In this document: piece after piece, positions 1-8,408 of the stretch | Numbering within the stretch: the first letter of the stretch is position 1 | Layout of the letters: each line of letters starts with the position of its first letter | Source of the DNA: CAWFGS01 sp963815535 | GTDB lineage: Bacteria > Pseudomonadota > Alphaproteobacteria > Sphingomonadales > Sphingomonadaceae | DNA length: 64,000 nt | Direction of reading: 5' to 3' | Assembly (NCBI GenBank): GCA_963815535.1 | Contig: CAWFGS010000001.1 | Location: 620,001 to 684,000, forward strand | Position numbers and translations under genes: made by a program | Notes under the pieces: generated by a model | Seen by the model: only the letters and a program-made list of their open reading frames with translations | What the model was told of the DNA's origin: nothing | The model's database searches: none

Positions 1-779
1 CGCCGCAATGCGCGATAGAGGTCGAGCGGAGGAAGCGGGAAGTCGCACGTAAATCTCTGCGCCAGCACGACCTGAAATATATCCCCGGCAGCAATGTAGT
101 CTTTCGCTTTCAATGCCATCGCGCGGTAATCGTCCGCGGCGATCTGCGGCAAGAGCTCCATCGGCAAGTCGATAGTTGCAGCCGAGCGGGCAGGGACCGG
201 CCCACCCAGCAGTCGCAAAATATCATCGATGCGATCGTCGGCTCGTGAAACTGCGCTATCACTCGTTCCATGCCAAAGCGGGGCAACGCAGAACAATTCG
301 TCTTTCAGACTGTCGAAGATAAGGATGATCTGCGGCCTGACGAACATGATGTCGGGCAGGTCGAGATCGCTGTCGGGAGCACGGGCGATATCTTCGACCA
401 GACCAACGGTTTCATAGCCGAAATATCCGACCAGACATGACAAAGCGGGGGGCAGTTCCACAGGCACGTCGATCCGGCAGCTATCCGCCAGCGCACGCAA
501 TTCCGTCAGCGGGTCGCCCTCGCACCGTATAAAATCGTGGCGGTTCGCGGTCCAGTTCGCGTTGATCGATGCCACCCCTTTCGATGCGGTAAAGACCAGA
601 TCGGGGTCCAGACCCAACAAGCTGTAGCGTCCGCGAACCTCGCCCCCTTCGACTGATTCTAGCAGGAAATCGCCGCGTTCGGCGACCATCAGTTTGCACG
701 CTGCACCGACCGGGGTTTCCGTATCGGACACGACCTTGCGCCAGACCAGGCTGTTTTGCGATGGACCCGACGAATTCAT
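1..779 (-). CDS. trpE: Anthranilate synthase component I, N-terminal part (runs off the window)
   Basis: TrpE makes anthranilate from chorismate, using ammonia supplied by the TrpG glutaminase, as the first committed step of tryptophan synthesis. The open frame runs uninterrupted from an ATG at 779 to the window edge, giving 259 residues of the N-terminal half. Visible landmarks are the LLES motif at residues 39-42, which in this family forms part of the tryptophan feedback site, the following GRYSLLG, and near the edge AGDIFQVVLAQRF, where the chorismate-binding domain starts. The start lies 12 bases after the stop of the ppiD-like gene, so the two are probably co-transcribed. The catalytic C-terminal domain lies outside the window. 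Confidence 0.9.
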   Translation of the reverse strand, partial: MNSSGPSQNSLVWRKVVSDTETPVGAACKLMVAERGDFLLESVEGGEVRGRYSLLGLDPDLVFTASKGVASINANWTANRHDFIRCEGDPLTELRALADSCRIDVPVELPPALSCLVGYFGYETVGLVEDIARAPDSDLDLPDIMFVRPQIILIFDSLKDELFCVAPLWHGTSDSAVSRADDRIDDILRLLGGPVPARSAATIDLPMELLPQIAADDYRAMALKAKDYIAAGDIFQVVLAQRFTCDFPLPPLDLYRALR

Positions 780-791
780 GCTATCGCCCGA

Positions 792-2729
792 TCAGTTTTC
801 GCCGAGCAATTGCTTCCGCACGCCGTCGATCGCTTCTTCGTTGCGGCTGACGCCCAGTCCGCCGCGAATGGCGCGTTGCAGTTGCGCGGCGTATTCTTCG
901 CCGACCGTGCCGCCCAGTTGCGTGCGCGCCTGTTGAACGATCGGATCGTCTTCGGCCAGAGTGCCCGCGTCGATATCCGTCAGGCTCACAGCGAACCAAC
1001 CAAGGTTGCGCGCCGCTTCCAGCTTCTTGGTCGTGCCTTCCGCCATGCTGAACATCAGCGCGAGCGGCGGGGGAACCTGTTGGTTGCCCTGCTGCGCCAA
1101 TTGCTCACGCGTGAGATTGATGTTTTCAACTGGCGGGATGCGCCCCTTTTCTGCAGCCAGCGCTGCCGCCATGGTGGCGCCACCGGCAATCCGTTTCAGC
1201 ACGCGGTCGGTTGCAGCGCGCGCTTTCGCCGACCCTTCGGCCAGGCGCCAGGCGACGGTCACTTCTTCGCGAATTTCGGAAAGCGGCGCGGTTGCGGAAG
1301 GGGTGATGCGCGTAACGTCGAAAATCAGGAAAGTTTCGCCGCGTTCGACTTCGGCGAGTTGCGGTTCGTTCTCTTCCATCTGGAACGCCGTCGCCAGCGC
1401 GGATGCTAGGATGGCGGGGGCCGTCTCTTCGGCGCTGCCGTAAACCCGCCCTGCGGCGGTGACCGGCCGGGTCGTCTGCAACTCGACATCCAAAGTTCGC
1501 GCAACGTCGGCAAGGGATTCGCCATCGTCCAGTCGTTCTTCGATCCGCGCGCTAAGGTCGGCGATGGCATTGCGCCGCTTCTCCGCAGTCAGAGCGGCGA
1601 CGATCTCCGGCCTGGCTTGCGCGGGCGTACGGCCGCCGATAGTCGTGACATCGTCGATCCGCGCCACATGCCAGCCAAGCGAACTGCGGGCGGGGACGAT
1701 GGTGCTTCCTTCACGGCCAGCGAACACCGCATTGGCGACCGCTGCCGAAAACTGCCCCTGCAAGGCTGCCTTGCGGATCGGGCCGACCTCGCCAGCGCGG
1801 AAGCTCGCTTCCTGACCGACGGCTTCCAGACTGGCCCCGGCATCGATACGGGCGCGAAGGGCGTTCGCAGCTTGCTGTGTCGGCACGATGATCTGCGTTA
1901 TCGTGCGTTCTTCGCTGGCGGCATATTGCGCGGCGTCCCTGCGATACCGAGCGGCAATTTCGCTGGCGGTCGGTGTAATGTTGGCATCGATCGCTTCATC
2001 CCCGAAACTGGCATAGCGGATGACGCGGCGTTCCGGGCGAACATAGTCGCTGCGGTTTTCTTGATAAAATACATTCAGGGCCTGTGCGCTTGGCGCTTCC
2101 GCAGGTGCGAAGGCCGCGCTGGGCAGAAAGCCGATCGTGCCTTCACGACGTTCGCGAAACAGGGCCGCGTAACGGCGCGCGAGTTTTTCCGGCATGACCG
2201 CGCCGAACTGCGCGGGAACGACGACTTGCCGGGCAAGCAATCCATCGGCGAGATCGCGGCGCACCTGCGCGTCCGTCAAGGCCTGCCGCCCGATAGCCGC
2301 GCGGTAGATTTCGTCGCTGAAATTCCCGTCCGGCCCGGCAAATGCCCCTATGCCCAGGATTTCGCTGTTCACCAGATTGTCGCCGGCGCGCAGGCCGATC
2401 ATCTGGCCGAACCCACCCAGCGCATACCGATCGATAATCGCGTCCAGCACATCGCCGAGCCCGCCTTGTTCGACGAAGGTCTGCATCGTCAATGTCGGGT
2501 TCTGCTGACGCACCTGATCGAGCGCGCTGGTGGCAGACCGCGACAGTTCGCCGCTTCCGATCTTTTCATCGCCGACCACCGCGACGCGGTTTCCGCCGGC
2601 CACTCCACCAAAGGTGCCGGTGCTGCTAATATCCGCGCTCGCAAACGCTAAGGCGATCAGCCCCAGAAACGCAAGCGTAACGACGATGCCGATTTTCGAC
2701 TGAAAGAAACTGCGGAAAAAGGTAAGCAT
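792..2729 (-). CDS. ppiD: PpiD/SurA-like peptidyl-prolyl isomerase, membrane-anchored periplasmic chaperone
   Basis: This 645-residue protein has one N-terminal membrane anchor (about residues 12-32, rich in VVTLAFLGLIALAF). A SurA-N-like chaperone region and a parvulin-type (PPIC) domain near residues 270-370 follow. The order matches PpiD, which helps newly exported proteins fold at the periplasmic face of the Sec translocon. It is preceded by a short charged cytoplasmic tail, MLTFFRSFFQSK. In alphaproteobacteria ppiD often sits beside tpiA-secG and trpE, as here; it is divergent from tpiA. The parvulin domain of PpiD proteins is often catalytically weak, so isomerase activity is inferred only. 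Confidence 0.88.
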   Translation of the reverse strand: MLTFFRSFFQSKIGIVVTLAFLGLIALAFASADISSTGTFGGVAGGNRVAVVGDEKIGSGELSRSATSALDQVRQQNPTLTMQTFVEQGGLGDVLDAIIDRYALGGFGQMIGLRAGDNLVNSEILGIGAFAGPDGNFSDEIYRAAIGRQALTDAQVRRDLADGLLARQVVVPAQFGAVMPEKLARRYAALFRERREGTIGFLPSAAFAPAEAPSAQALNVFYQENRSDYVRPERRVIRYASFGDEAIDANITPTASEIAARYRRDAAQYAASEERTITQIIVPTQQAANALRARIDAGASLEAVGQEASFRAGEVGPIRKAALQGQFSAAVANAVFAGREGSTIVPARSSLGWHVARIDDVTTIGGRTPAQARPEIVAALTAEKRRNAIADLSARIEERLDDGESLADVARTLDVELQTTRPVTAAGRVYGSAEETAPAILASALATAFQMEENEPQLAEVERGETFLIFDVTRITPSATAPLSEIREEVTVAWRLAEGSAKARAATDRVLKRIAGGATMAAALAAEKGRIPPVENINLTREQLAQQGNQQVPPPLALMFSMAEGTTKKLEAARNLGWFAVSLTDIDAGTLAEDDPIVQQARTQLGGTVGEEYAAQLQRAIRGGLGVSRNEEAIDGVRKQLLGEN

Positions 2730-2849
2730 AGGGTGAACATTTCCATCGCAGGGGCCGCACGTTCGAATACGCGCAGCGTCGAACTCGCCGACATGATGGC
2801 CCGGTCATTATCCGCCCTGCGGCTTCCCCGCAACAGCGCCGCGTCCGTT

Positions 2850-2878
2850 TTGACTGATTAACAAACCTGCCCTAGCGG
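2850..2878 (+). promoter_or_regulatory. Possible sigma70-type promoter for tpiA
   Basis: A TTGACT hexamer at 2850-2855 is followed after 17 bases by TAGCGG at 2873-2878, about 65 bases before the tpiA start in the divergent ppiD/tpiA gap. The -35 box is good and the -10 box is poor, so this is only a candidate. Confidence 0.3.
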
Positions 2879-2941
2879 ATCGGCGCGGCGTCCCCCATAT
2901 GGCGCGCACTTCATTCAGATCATCATTCGGGACATCGTGTC

Positions 2942-3700
2942 ATGGCCGAGCGGCCCTATATCGTCGGTAATTGGAAAATGAACGGAACGCGCGCCATGCT
3001 GTCGGAAGCGCGCGCCATCGATCGCGCGTCGCAGCGGCTGATGAAAGTGGAGGTAGCGATCGCGCCGCCCGCCACGCTGCTGCATGCGGTGCATAAAGAA
3101 GCGGCGCAGATCGCCGTCGGCGCGCAGGATTGCGCGGCTGGCGAAGACGGCGCGTTCACCGGCGATCTATCGGCGACGATGCTGGCCGATGCCGGCGCGA
3201 AATTCGTTATCGTGGGACACAGCGAACGTCGGCAGGGTCATTCCGAAACCGATGCGGATGTGAAAGCGAAAGCGGAAGCGGGCGTTGCGGCCGGCCTGCG
3301 GATCATTGTGTGCTGCGGCGAAAGCGCGGCGACGCGCGATGCGGGCAAAGCGCAGCAATTTGTCTTGGCGCAATTGAAAGCATCGTTGCCCGCCCAGATC
3401 GATGCGGCGCAGCAGCTGACCATCGCATACGAACCCATCTGGGCCATCGGAACGGGCAACACCGCAACCGTGGACGATATCGTCGAAATGCATTCGGCCA
3501 TCCGCGCGCTGATGACCGATACTTACGGCGGGGAAGCGGGTGCGGCGGTTCGCATCCTTTACGGCGGGTCAGTCAACGCCGACAATGCGCGCGGATTGCT
3601 CGCCGCGACGGAAGTCGGCGGGGCGCTGGTGGGCGGGGCCAGCCTGACTGCAGACAGTTTCATGGGCATTGTTCTGGCCGCCACGGAAATTGCCGAATAA
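2942..3700 (+). CDS. tpiA: Triosephosphate isomerase
   Basis: TpiA interconverts dihydroxyacetone phosphate and glyceraldehyde 3-phosphate in central carbon metabolism. The 252-residue length is typical. The catalytic residues are all present: Lys12 in GNWKMNG, His93 in VGHSERR and Glu164 in AYEPIWAIGTG, plus the phosphate-gripping YGGSVN loop near the C-terminus. The ATG at 2942 fits the family N-terminus exactly. It is the first gene of a plus-strand run with secG and pyrG, a common alphaproteobacterial order. Confidence 0.97.
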   Translation: MAERPYIVGNWKMNGTRAMLSEARAIDRASQRLMKVEVAIAPPATLLHAVHKEAAQIAVGAQDCAAGEDGAFTGDLSATMLADAGAKFVIVGHSERRQGHSETDADVKAKAEAGVAAGLRIIVCCGESAATRDAGKAQQFVLAQLKASLPAQIDAAQQLTIAYEPIWAIGTGNTATVDDIVEMHSAIRALMTDTYGGEAGAAVRILYGGSVNADNARGLLAATEVGGALVGGASLTADSFMGIVLAATEIAE

Positions 3701-3808
3701 CGCGTGAGACGAGCGCGTGTTGCAGAAACGCCATGCGGTGGGTAAGGGGGCAGCCGTGCGTTTGTATCCCCGCAAACGCCGATTGCATTACATGAAAGTC
3801 CGCCTGTC

Positions 3809-4212
3809 ATGAGCCTGTTTCTGCTCCTTACCATTGTGCAATTGCTGGTGGCGGCGGCGCTGGTCGGCGTCATATTGATGCAGCGATCGGAAGGCGGCGG
3901 GCTGGGCATCGGCGGCAGCCCGTCGGGTATGATGAGCGCGCGCGGCGCGGCGGATTTCCTGACACGCGCGACCAAATGGCTTGCGGTGGCATTCGTGGTC
4001 CTGAGCATTATTCTGGCAGCGGTCGCGGTGGAAACGACATCGGGGGATTCCATCGAAATCGACTTTGGATCGTACGGTAACACCGGCGAACACCGATCCG
4101 TTGGCCCCAGCGACGCTTCCCGGTGCCGATGGCGGCACCGATCCCGCCGCTCCCTCCGCGCCGGCCACTGATCCCGTCGATCCCCTTGATCCCCTTTCCG
4201 GCGCGACCAACT
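3809..4212 (+). CDS. secG: Preprotein translocase subunit SecG (C-terminal tail frameshifted)
   Basis: SecG is a small membrane subunit of the SecYEG channel. Two membrane segments are visible (about residues 3-22 and 53-73), joined by the conserved glycine-rich loop SEGGGLGIGG and GMMSARGAADFLTR. As written, the frame ends at 4171 with an Arg-rich tail unlike the family. Changing frame near 4068 instead gives a Pro/Ala/Asp-rich tail with repeated DP pairs, typical of sphingomonad SecG, ending in GATN and a TGA at 4210-4212. The span is one base short of a whole number of codons, so a single missing base is the simplest explanation. Confidence 0.85.
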
Positions 4213-4357
4213 GACGCGAGGCGCGTTCGCACATTGCGGTCGGTCCGGTTTCGATCGAACCGCTGCGCTACAACTGTGAACAGTTTGCCCCCGGCATTCG
4301 ACGACCGCGGCATTCCGCTTGCCCCGAATCCCATTCCAGCCCTAAGGCTCTTTACCC

Positions 4358-6016
4358 ATGACGCGGTATATTTTCATAACCGGCGGCGTGGTTTCGTCGC
4401 TTGGCAAAGGGTTGATGGCGGCCAGTCTGGCGGCCTTGTTGCAGGCGCGCGGCTACACCGTTCGCATCCGCAAGCTGGACCCCTACCTCAACGTCGATCC
4501 CGGCACGATGAGCCCGTATCAACATGGCGAAGTCTATGTGACGGACGACGGCGCGGAAACCGATCTCGACCTCGGCCATTACGAACGGTTCACAGGTGTC
4601 GCCGCACGGCAAAGCGACAACATCACGTCGGGCCGGGTCTATTCCAACATCATCGCACGCGAACGGCGCGGCGATTATCTGGGCGCGACCGTTCAAGTCA
4701 TTCCGCACGTTACGGACGAGATAAAGGCGTTCGCCATATCGAAAGGGGTTGTGGACGGCGCCGAGGATGACGACGCCGAACACGATTTTATCCTGTGCGA
4801 AATCGGCGGCACGGTCGGCGATATCGAAAGCCTGCCGTTTATTGAGGCGATCAGGCAGTTACGCAACGAACTCGGCACGCAGCGTACCGCCCTGGTCCAT
4901 GTGACGCTGGTCCCCTACATCTCCGCTGCCGGGGAGTTGAAAACCAAGCCCACCCAACATTCCGTCCGTGAATTGACCAGCCTGGGCGTTCAACCGGACT
5001 TGCTGCTGTGCCGCTGCGAACAGCCATTGCCCGACAGCGAACGGGCGAAAATCGCCCTGTTCTGCAACGTCCGCAAAGAAGCGGTCATTCCAGCACTCGA
5101 CGCATCGAGTATCTATTCGGTCCCCCTGCAATATCATGCCGAAGGGTTGGACAGCCAGGTGCTGGGTCATTTCGGAATGGATGCGCCCGCGCCCGATCTT
5201 GCGCGCTGGACCGATATCGTGGACCGTCACGACAATCCCGAAGGGGAGGTGACGATCGGCATCATCGGCAAATATGTCGGCCTGCAGGACGCGTATAAAT
5301 CCCTGAACGAGGCCTTGGTGCACGGCGGTATGGCCAACCGCGTGCGCGTCAATCTGCGATGGATCGATGCCGAAGTTTTCGCTGCCGACCCCGCCAATAT
5401 CGCGGGCGAGCTGGAACCGCTGCATGCTATTTTGGTGCCGGGCGGTTTCGGCGAACGCGGATCGGAAGGGAAGATCGCCAGCATCCGGTTCGCGCGGGAA
5501 CGCGGGGTGCCCTTTTTCGGTATCTGTCTCGGCATGCAGATGGCGTGTATCGACGCGGCGCGCGCGGCGGGGATCGATGCGGCATCTTCCAGCGAATTCG
5601 GCCAGACCAGCGAACCGGTGGTAGGCGTCATCACCGAATGGATGTCCGCCGACGGTTTACAGAAACGCGTCGACGGCGGCGATCTGGGCGGGACGATGCG
5701 GCTGGGCGCTTACGACGCGCAATTGACCGCCGACAGCATCGTCGCAGGGATATATGATGGCGCACAGACGATTTCGGAACGCCATCGCCATCGATACGAA
5801 GTCAATTTCGGCTATCGCGACCAGTTGGCCAAAACCGGCCTGGTATTTTCCGGCGTCAGCCCTGACGGCTTGCTGCCGGAAATCGTGGAACGCCCCGATC
5901 ACCCCTGGTTCGTCGGGGTTCAGTTTCACCCCGAATTGAAATCCAAACCTTTCGCCCCGCACCCGCTATTCGCCGATTTCGTCGCGGCCGCTCTGAAACA
6001 ATCGCGGCTGGTGTGA
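4358..6016 (+). CDS. pyrG: CTP synthase
   Basis: PyrG aminates UTP to CTP using glutamine and ATP. The 552-residue protein has the N-terminal amidoligase domain, starting MTRYIFITGGVVSSLGKG with the ATP loop. The C-terminal class I glutaminase domain has nucleophile Cys390 in FFGICLGMQ and His524/Glu526 in QFHPEL. Length and N-terminus match the family, which supports the ATG at 4358. It follows secG by about 145 bases, a conserved pairing in this group. Confidence 0.97.
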   Translation: MTRYIFITGGVVSSLGKGLMAASLAALLQARGYTVRIRKLDPYLNVDPGTMSPYQHGEVYVTDDGAETDLDLGHYERFTGVAARQSDNITSGRVYSNIIARERRGDYLGATVQVIPHVTDEIKAFAISKGVVDGAEDDDAEHDFILCEIGGTVGDIESLPFIEAIRQLRNELGTQRTALVHVTLVPYISAAGELKTKPTQHSVRELTSLGVQPDLLLCRCEQPLPDSERAKIALFCNVRKEAVIPALDASSIYSVPLQYHAEGLDSQVLGHFGMDAPAPDLARWTDIVDRHDNPEGEVTIGIIGKYVGLQDAYKSLNEALVHGGMANRVRVNLRWIDAEVFAADPANIAGELEPLHAILVPGGFGERGSEGKIASIRFARERGVPFFGICLGMQMACIDAARAAGIDAASSSEFGQTSEPVVGVITEWMSADGLQKRVDGGDLGGTMRLGAYDAQLTADSIVAGIYDGAQTISERHRHRYEVNFGYRDQLAKTGLVFSGVSPDGLLPEIVERPDHPWFVGVQFHPELKSKPFAPHPLFADFVAAALKQSRLV

Positions 6017-6065
6017 TAGGGTTGCAAACTATCGCTGCAGTGTCAGCAAATCGACAGGAACCGTC

Positions 6066-6353
6066 ATGACCGAACCGACCATGCCCGATACGCCGACCCC
6101 ACCAGTCGTCATCTACACCAAGATGGGCTGCGGCTATTGCTATCGGGCGAAGCAATTGCTCGATACGAAGGGGGCGGATTATATCGAACACGACATTACG
6201 ATGGGCGGGGCCGAACGCGATGCGATGCTGGCACGCGCGCCCCAAGCGCGAACCGTGCCGCAAATATTCATCGGCGAACATCATGTGGGCGGGTCGGACG
6301 ATCTTTCTGCTTTGGAACGTTCAGGCAAGCTGGATGCGATGCTCGCCGGGTAG
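6066..6353 (+). CDS. grxC: Glutaredoxin 3 type
   Basis: This 95-residue cytosolic thiol-disulfide oxidoreductase reduces disulfides at the expense of glutathione. The dithiol active site is Cys22-Gly-Tyr-Cys25. The GSH-binding TVPQIFIGEHHVGGSDDL segment has the conserved cis-proline (VP) and GG-D elements. The gene ends 6 bases before the nitrilase-family gene, so the two probably share a transcript. That pairing is common in alphaproteobacteria, where the partner is often a deaminated-glutathione amidase, which would link both to glutathione. Confidence 0.93.
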   Translation: MTEPTMPDTPTPPVVIYTKMGCGYCYRAKQLLDTKGADYIEHDITMGGAERDAMLARAPQARTVPQIFIGEHHVGGSDDLSALERSGKLDAMLAG

Positions 6354-6359
6354 CCGCGC

Positions 6360-7211
6360 ATGACGACGAAGATCGCATTGTTCCAGATGCAGTCCGGGAT
6401 CGATCCGGCTGCCAACGCGGAACGTATCGGCGCAGCGATCGAGGAAGCGGCCCGCGCTGGCGCGGCGATGATCTTTACACCTGAAATGTCCGGTCTGCTG
6501 GATCGCGATCGCGAGCGCGCAGCTGGCCACATCGCGAAAGAAGCAGATGACATCGTTTTGCAAACGGCGTGCGATGCAGCCCGCGACAACCGCATCTGGG
6601 TATCGCTGGGATCGCTCGCGATCAAGGACACCGATGGCGCATGGGTCAATCGATCGTTCCTGATCGCCGACACGGGCGAAATCGTTGCCCGCTACGACAA
6701 GATCCATATGTTCGATGTCACCCTGGCCGATGGCGAGGCGTGGCGGGAATCATCGGCCTATCGCGCGGGAGATCGCGCTATCACTGCGTCAACGCCTCTC
6801 GGCATGCTGGGCATGGCGGTCTGTTACGACATCAGGTTTCCCGCACTGTTCGACATTTTGGGGCGTGCCCAATGTGCGGTAATCGCATGCCCTGCCGCCT
6901 TTACCGTGCCCACAGGTAAGGCTCACTGGCATATCCTGATGCGCGCACGCGCGATCGAGGCCACTGCATTCGTCGTTGCAGCGGCGCAATGCGGCGGGCA
7001 CGAGGATGGTAGAACGACGTACGGCCACAGCGTCGTCATCGATCCGTGGGGCGATGTGATACTGGACATGGGACATATCCCGAACGCGTTGGGTTATGCG
7101 AAGATCGACCTCGATAGAATTGCCGCCGTGCGCGCACAGATACCCAACATCGCCAATCGTCGCACCATCCGGCAGCAAACACCCCGTGCCGTGCCAACCG
7201 GCAGCGAATAA
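6360..7211 (+). CDS. Carbon-nitrogen hydrolase (Nit1-like, probable deaminated glutathione amidase)
   Basis: This 283-residue nitrilase-superfamily protein has the full catalytic triad: Glu42 (FTPEMSG), Lys114 (YDKIHMFD) and Cys155 (AVCYDIRFP). The RYDKIHMFDV and VCYDIRFP signatures fit the Nit1/NitA branch, whose members hydrolyse deaminated glutathione, a side product of transaminases. The upstream glutaredoxin supports this repair role, though substrate is inferred. A broader omega-amidase activity is the main alternative. Confidence 0.85.
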   Translation: MTTKIALFQMQSGIDPAANAERIGAAIEEAARAGAAMIFTPEMSGLLDRDRERAAGHIAKEADDIVLQTACDAARDNRIWVSLGSLAIKDTDGAWVNRSFLIADTGEIVARYDKIHMFDVTLADGEAWRESSAYRAGDRAITASTPLGMLGMAVCYDIRFPALFDILGRAQCAVIACPAAFTVPTGKAHWHILMRARAIEATAFVVAAAQCGGHEDGRTTYGHSVVIDPWGDVILDMGHIPNALGYAKIDLDRIAAVRAQIPNIANRRTIRQQTPRAVPTGSE

Positions 7212-7238
7212 TTGCCAGCCTCCCGCACCTGCTATAGC
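7212..7238 (+). promoter_or_regulatory. Possible promoter of tRNA-Arg
   Basis: TTGCCA (7212-7217) and TATAGC (7233-7238) are separated by 15 bases, just upstream of the tRNA. Spacing is shorter than ideal, so this is tentative. Confidence 0.3.
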
Positions 7239-7250
7239 ACAGGCGGAGGC

Positions 7251-7327
7251 GCGCCCGTAGCTCAGTCGGATAGAGCACCAAATTCCTAATTTGGGGGCCA
7301 CAGGTTCGAATCCTGTCGGGCGCACCA
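7251..7327 (+). tRNA. tRNA-Arg (anticodon CCT)
   Basis: The 77-base cloverleaf is complete. The acceptor stem GCGCCCG pairs with CGGGCGC. The anticodon stem CCAAA/TTTGG encloses loop TTCCTAA, so the anticodon is CCT and reads AGG. The T arm carries GGTTCGAATCC, and the 3' CCA is encoded (7325-7327). It stands between the amidase gene and the transporter gene. Confidence 0.97.
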
Positions 7328-7369
7328 CGGTATCTGGGTCGCTATTCAGGCGGTTTTTTCAGGAGCGTT

Positions 7370-8347
7370 ATGACGGTTTCGACCATATTGTCATCGATGT
7401 TCGCGTTGACGCTGGCATTCATCGTCGGTTTCGCGACGAAACGGGGCAGTGTGTGTGCGGTCGCCGCGACGCAGCAATGGGTGGTCTTCAATCGCCCCGC
7501 ACGGTTCAAGGCATTTCTGGTCGCGGCGGGGCTGGCGGGAATGCTGCTGATCCCGCTCCGATGGCTGTTCCCCGAAATGTTCATCCTAGCCGTCAGCTAC
7601 GACGCATCATGGCAATGCGTGGTCGCGGGGGCGGTGTTCGGCCTGTCCGCGCGTTTGAACGGGGCGTGCGCGTTCGGCACGCTGGCCCATCTGACCGGCG
7701 GCAATCTGCCTTACGTGATGAGTGTCGTCGGCATGATCGCAGGCGCCATTATCGGCAGCGCCATGTTCATCACCGGCGGTGCGCCGGAACCGTCACCGGT
7801 CGATCGCATGAACGCGACGGGAATAGCCTTGTTGGCATTGTGCATTTTACTGGCCGCGCCGGGATTTCGCAGACGTCACCTGAAGAACCTGGTCGATGCG
7901 ATATGGTGCCGCAAGGCCCCGCTGCGCCCGCTGACCGCGATGATCATCATCGGTGTGTGCAGCGCGCTGCTATATGGTACGGCAGGCGACTGGACGTATT
8001 TGGGCGTGTTGAAGAAACAGGCATTGGCCGGGGTGCGGTCTTCCAATCAGGAATTGACGGCGGTGCTGGGCGCCATGGCGTTGGTCAGCGGCGGCATATG
8101 GGCGGCGTTGCAGTCGGGGCGGTTCAAGATACAGTTCGGATCCGTGCGGGTCGCGGCGCAATGTCTGATCGGCGGCATGGGTATGGGCGCGGCGGCGGCT
8201 GTAATACCGGGCGGAAATGGGGCTTTGCTGGTCTATGGTCTGCCGTCCGCGTCGCACAATGCGATAACGGCCTATGCGCTGATGACCATAATTCTAATTG
8301 CGTCGTTCATCCCCAACGCCATGCGCCGCCGATCGCACCGACTGTAA
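7370..8347 (+). CDS. YeeE/YedE family (TsuA-like) sulfur-compound transporter
   Basis: This 325-residue inner-membrane protein is almost entirely hydrophobic helices. The family hallmarks are Cys-bearing half-helix motifs: KRGSVCA near residue 27, LNGACAFGT near residue 99, and a C-terminal GMGMGAAAAVIPGGNGALL element. YeeE/TsuA proteins take up thiosulfate through a line of cysteines, so thiosulfate or a related sulfur species is the likely substrate. The ATG at 7370 follows a CAGGAGCG ribosome-binding site. The next gene downstream is a flavin disulfide reductase, so the pair may handle reduced sulfur together; that link is inferred. Confidence 0.8.
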   Translation: MTVSTILSSMFALTLAFIVGFATKRGSVCAVAATQQWVVFNRPARFKAFLVAAGLAGMLLIPLRWLFPEMFILAVSYDASWQCVVAGAVFGLSARLNGACAFGTLAHLTGGNLPYVMSVVGMIAGAIIGSAMFITGGAPEPSPVDRMNATGIALLALCILLAAPGFRRRHLKNLVDAIWCRKAPLRPLTAMIIIGVCSALLYGTAGDWTYLGVLKKQALAGVRSSNQELTAVLGAMALVSGGIWAALQSGRFKIQFGSVRVAAQCLIGGMGMGAAAAVIPGGNGALLVYGLPSASHNAITAYALMTIILIASFIPNAMRRRSHRL

Positions 8348-8408
8348 CGGGTTCGGCGTTTTGCGCGAACCCATGAAACGACGAACATTTCAGGGAGGAG
8401 GACGAAAC

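Noticed and set aside
1617..2651. Long open frame opposite to ppiD
   Set aside because: It is a GC-rich antisense shadow of the ppiD frame; the protein is unstructured and Arg/Ala-rich.
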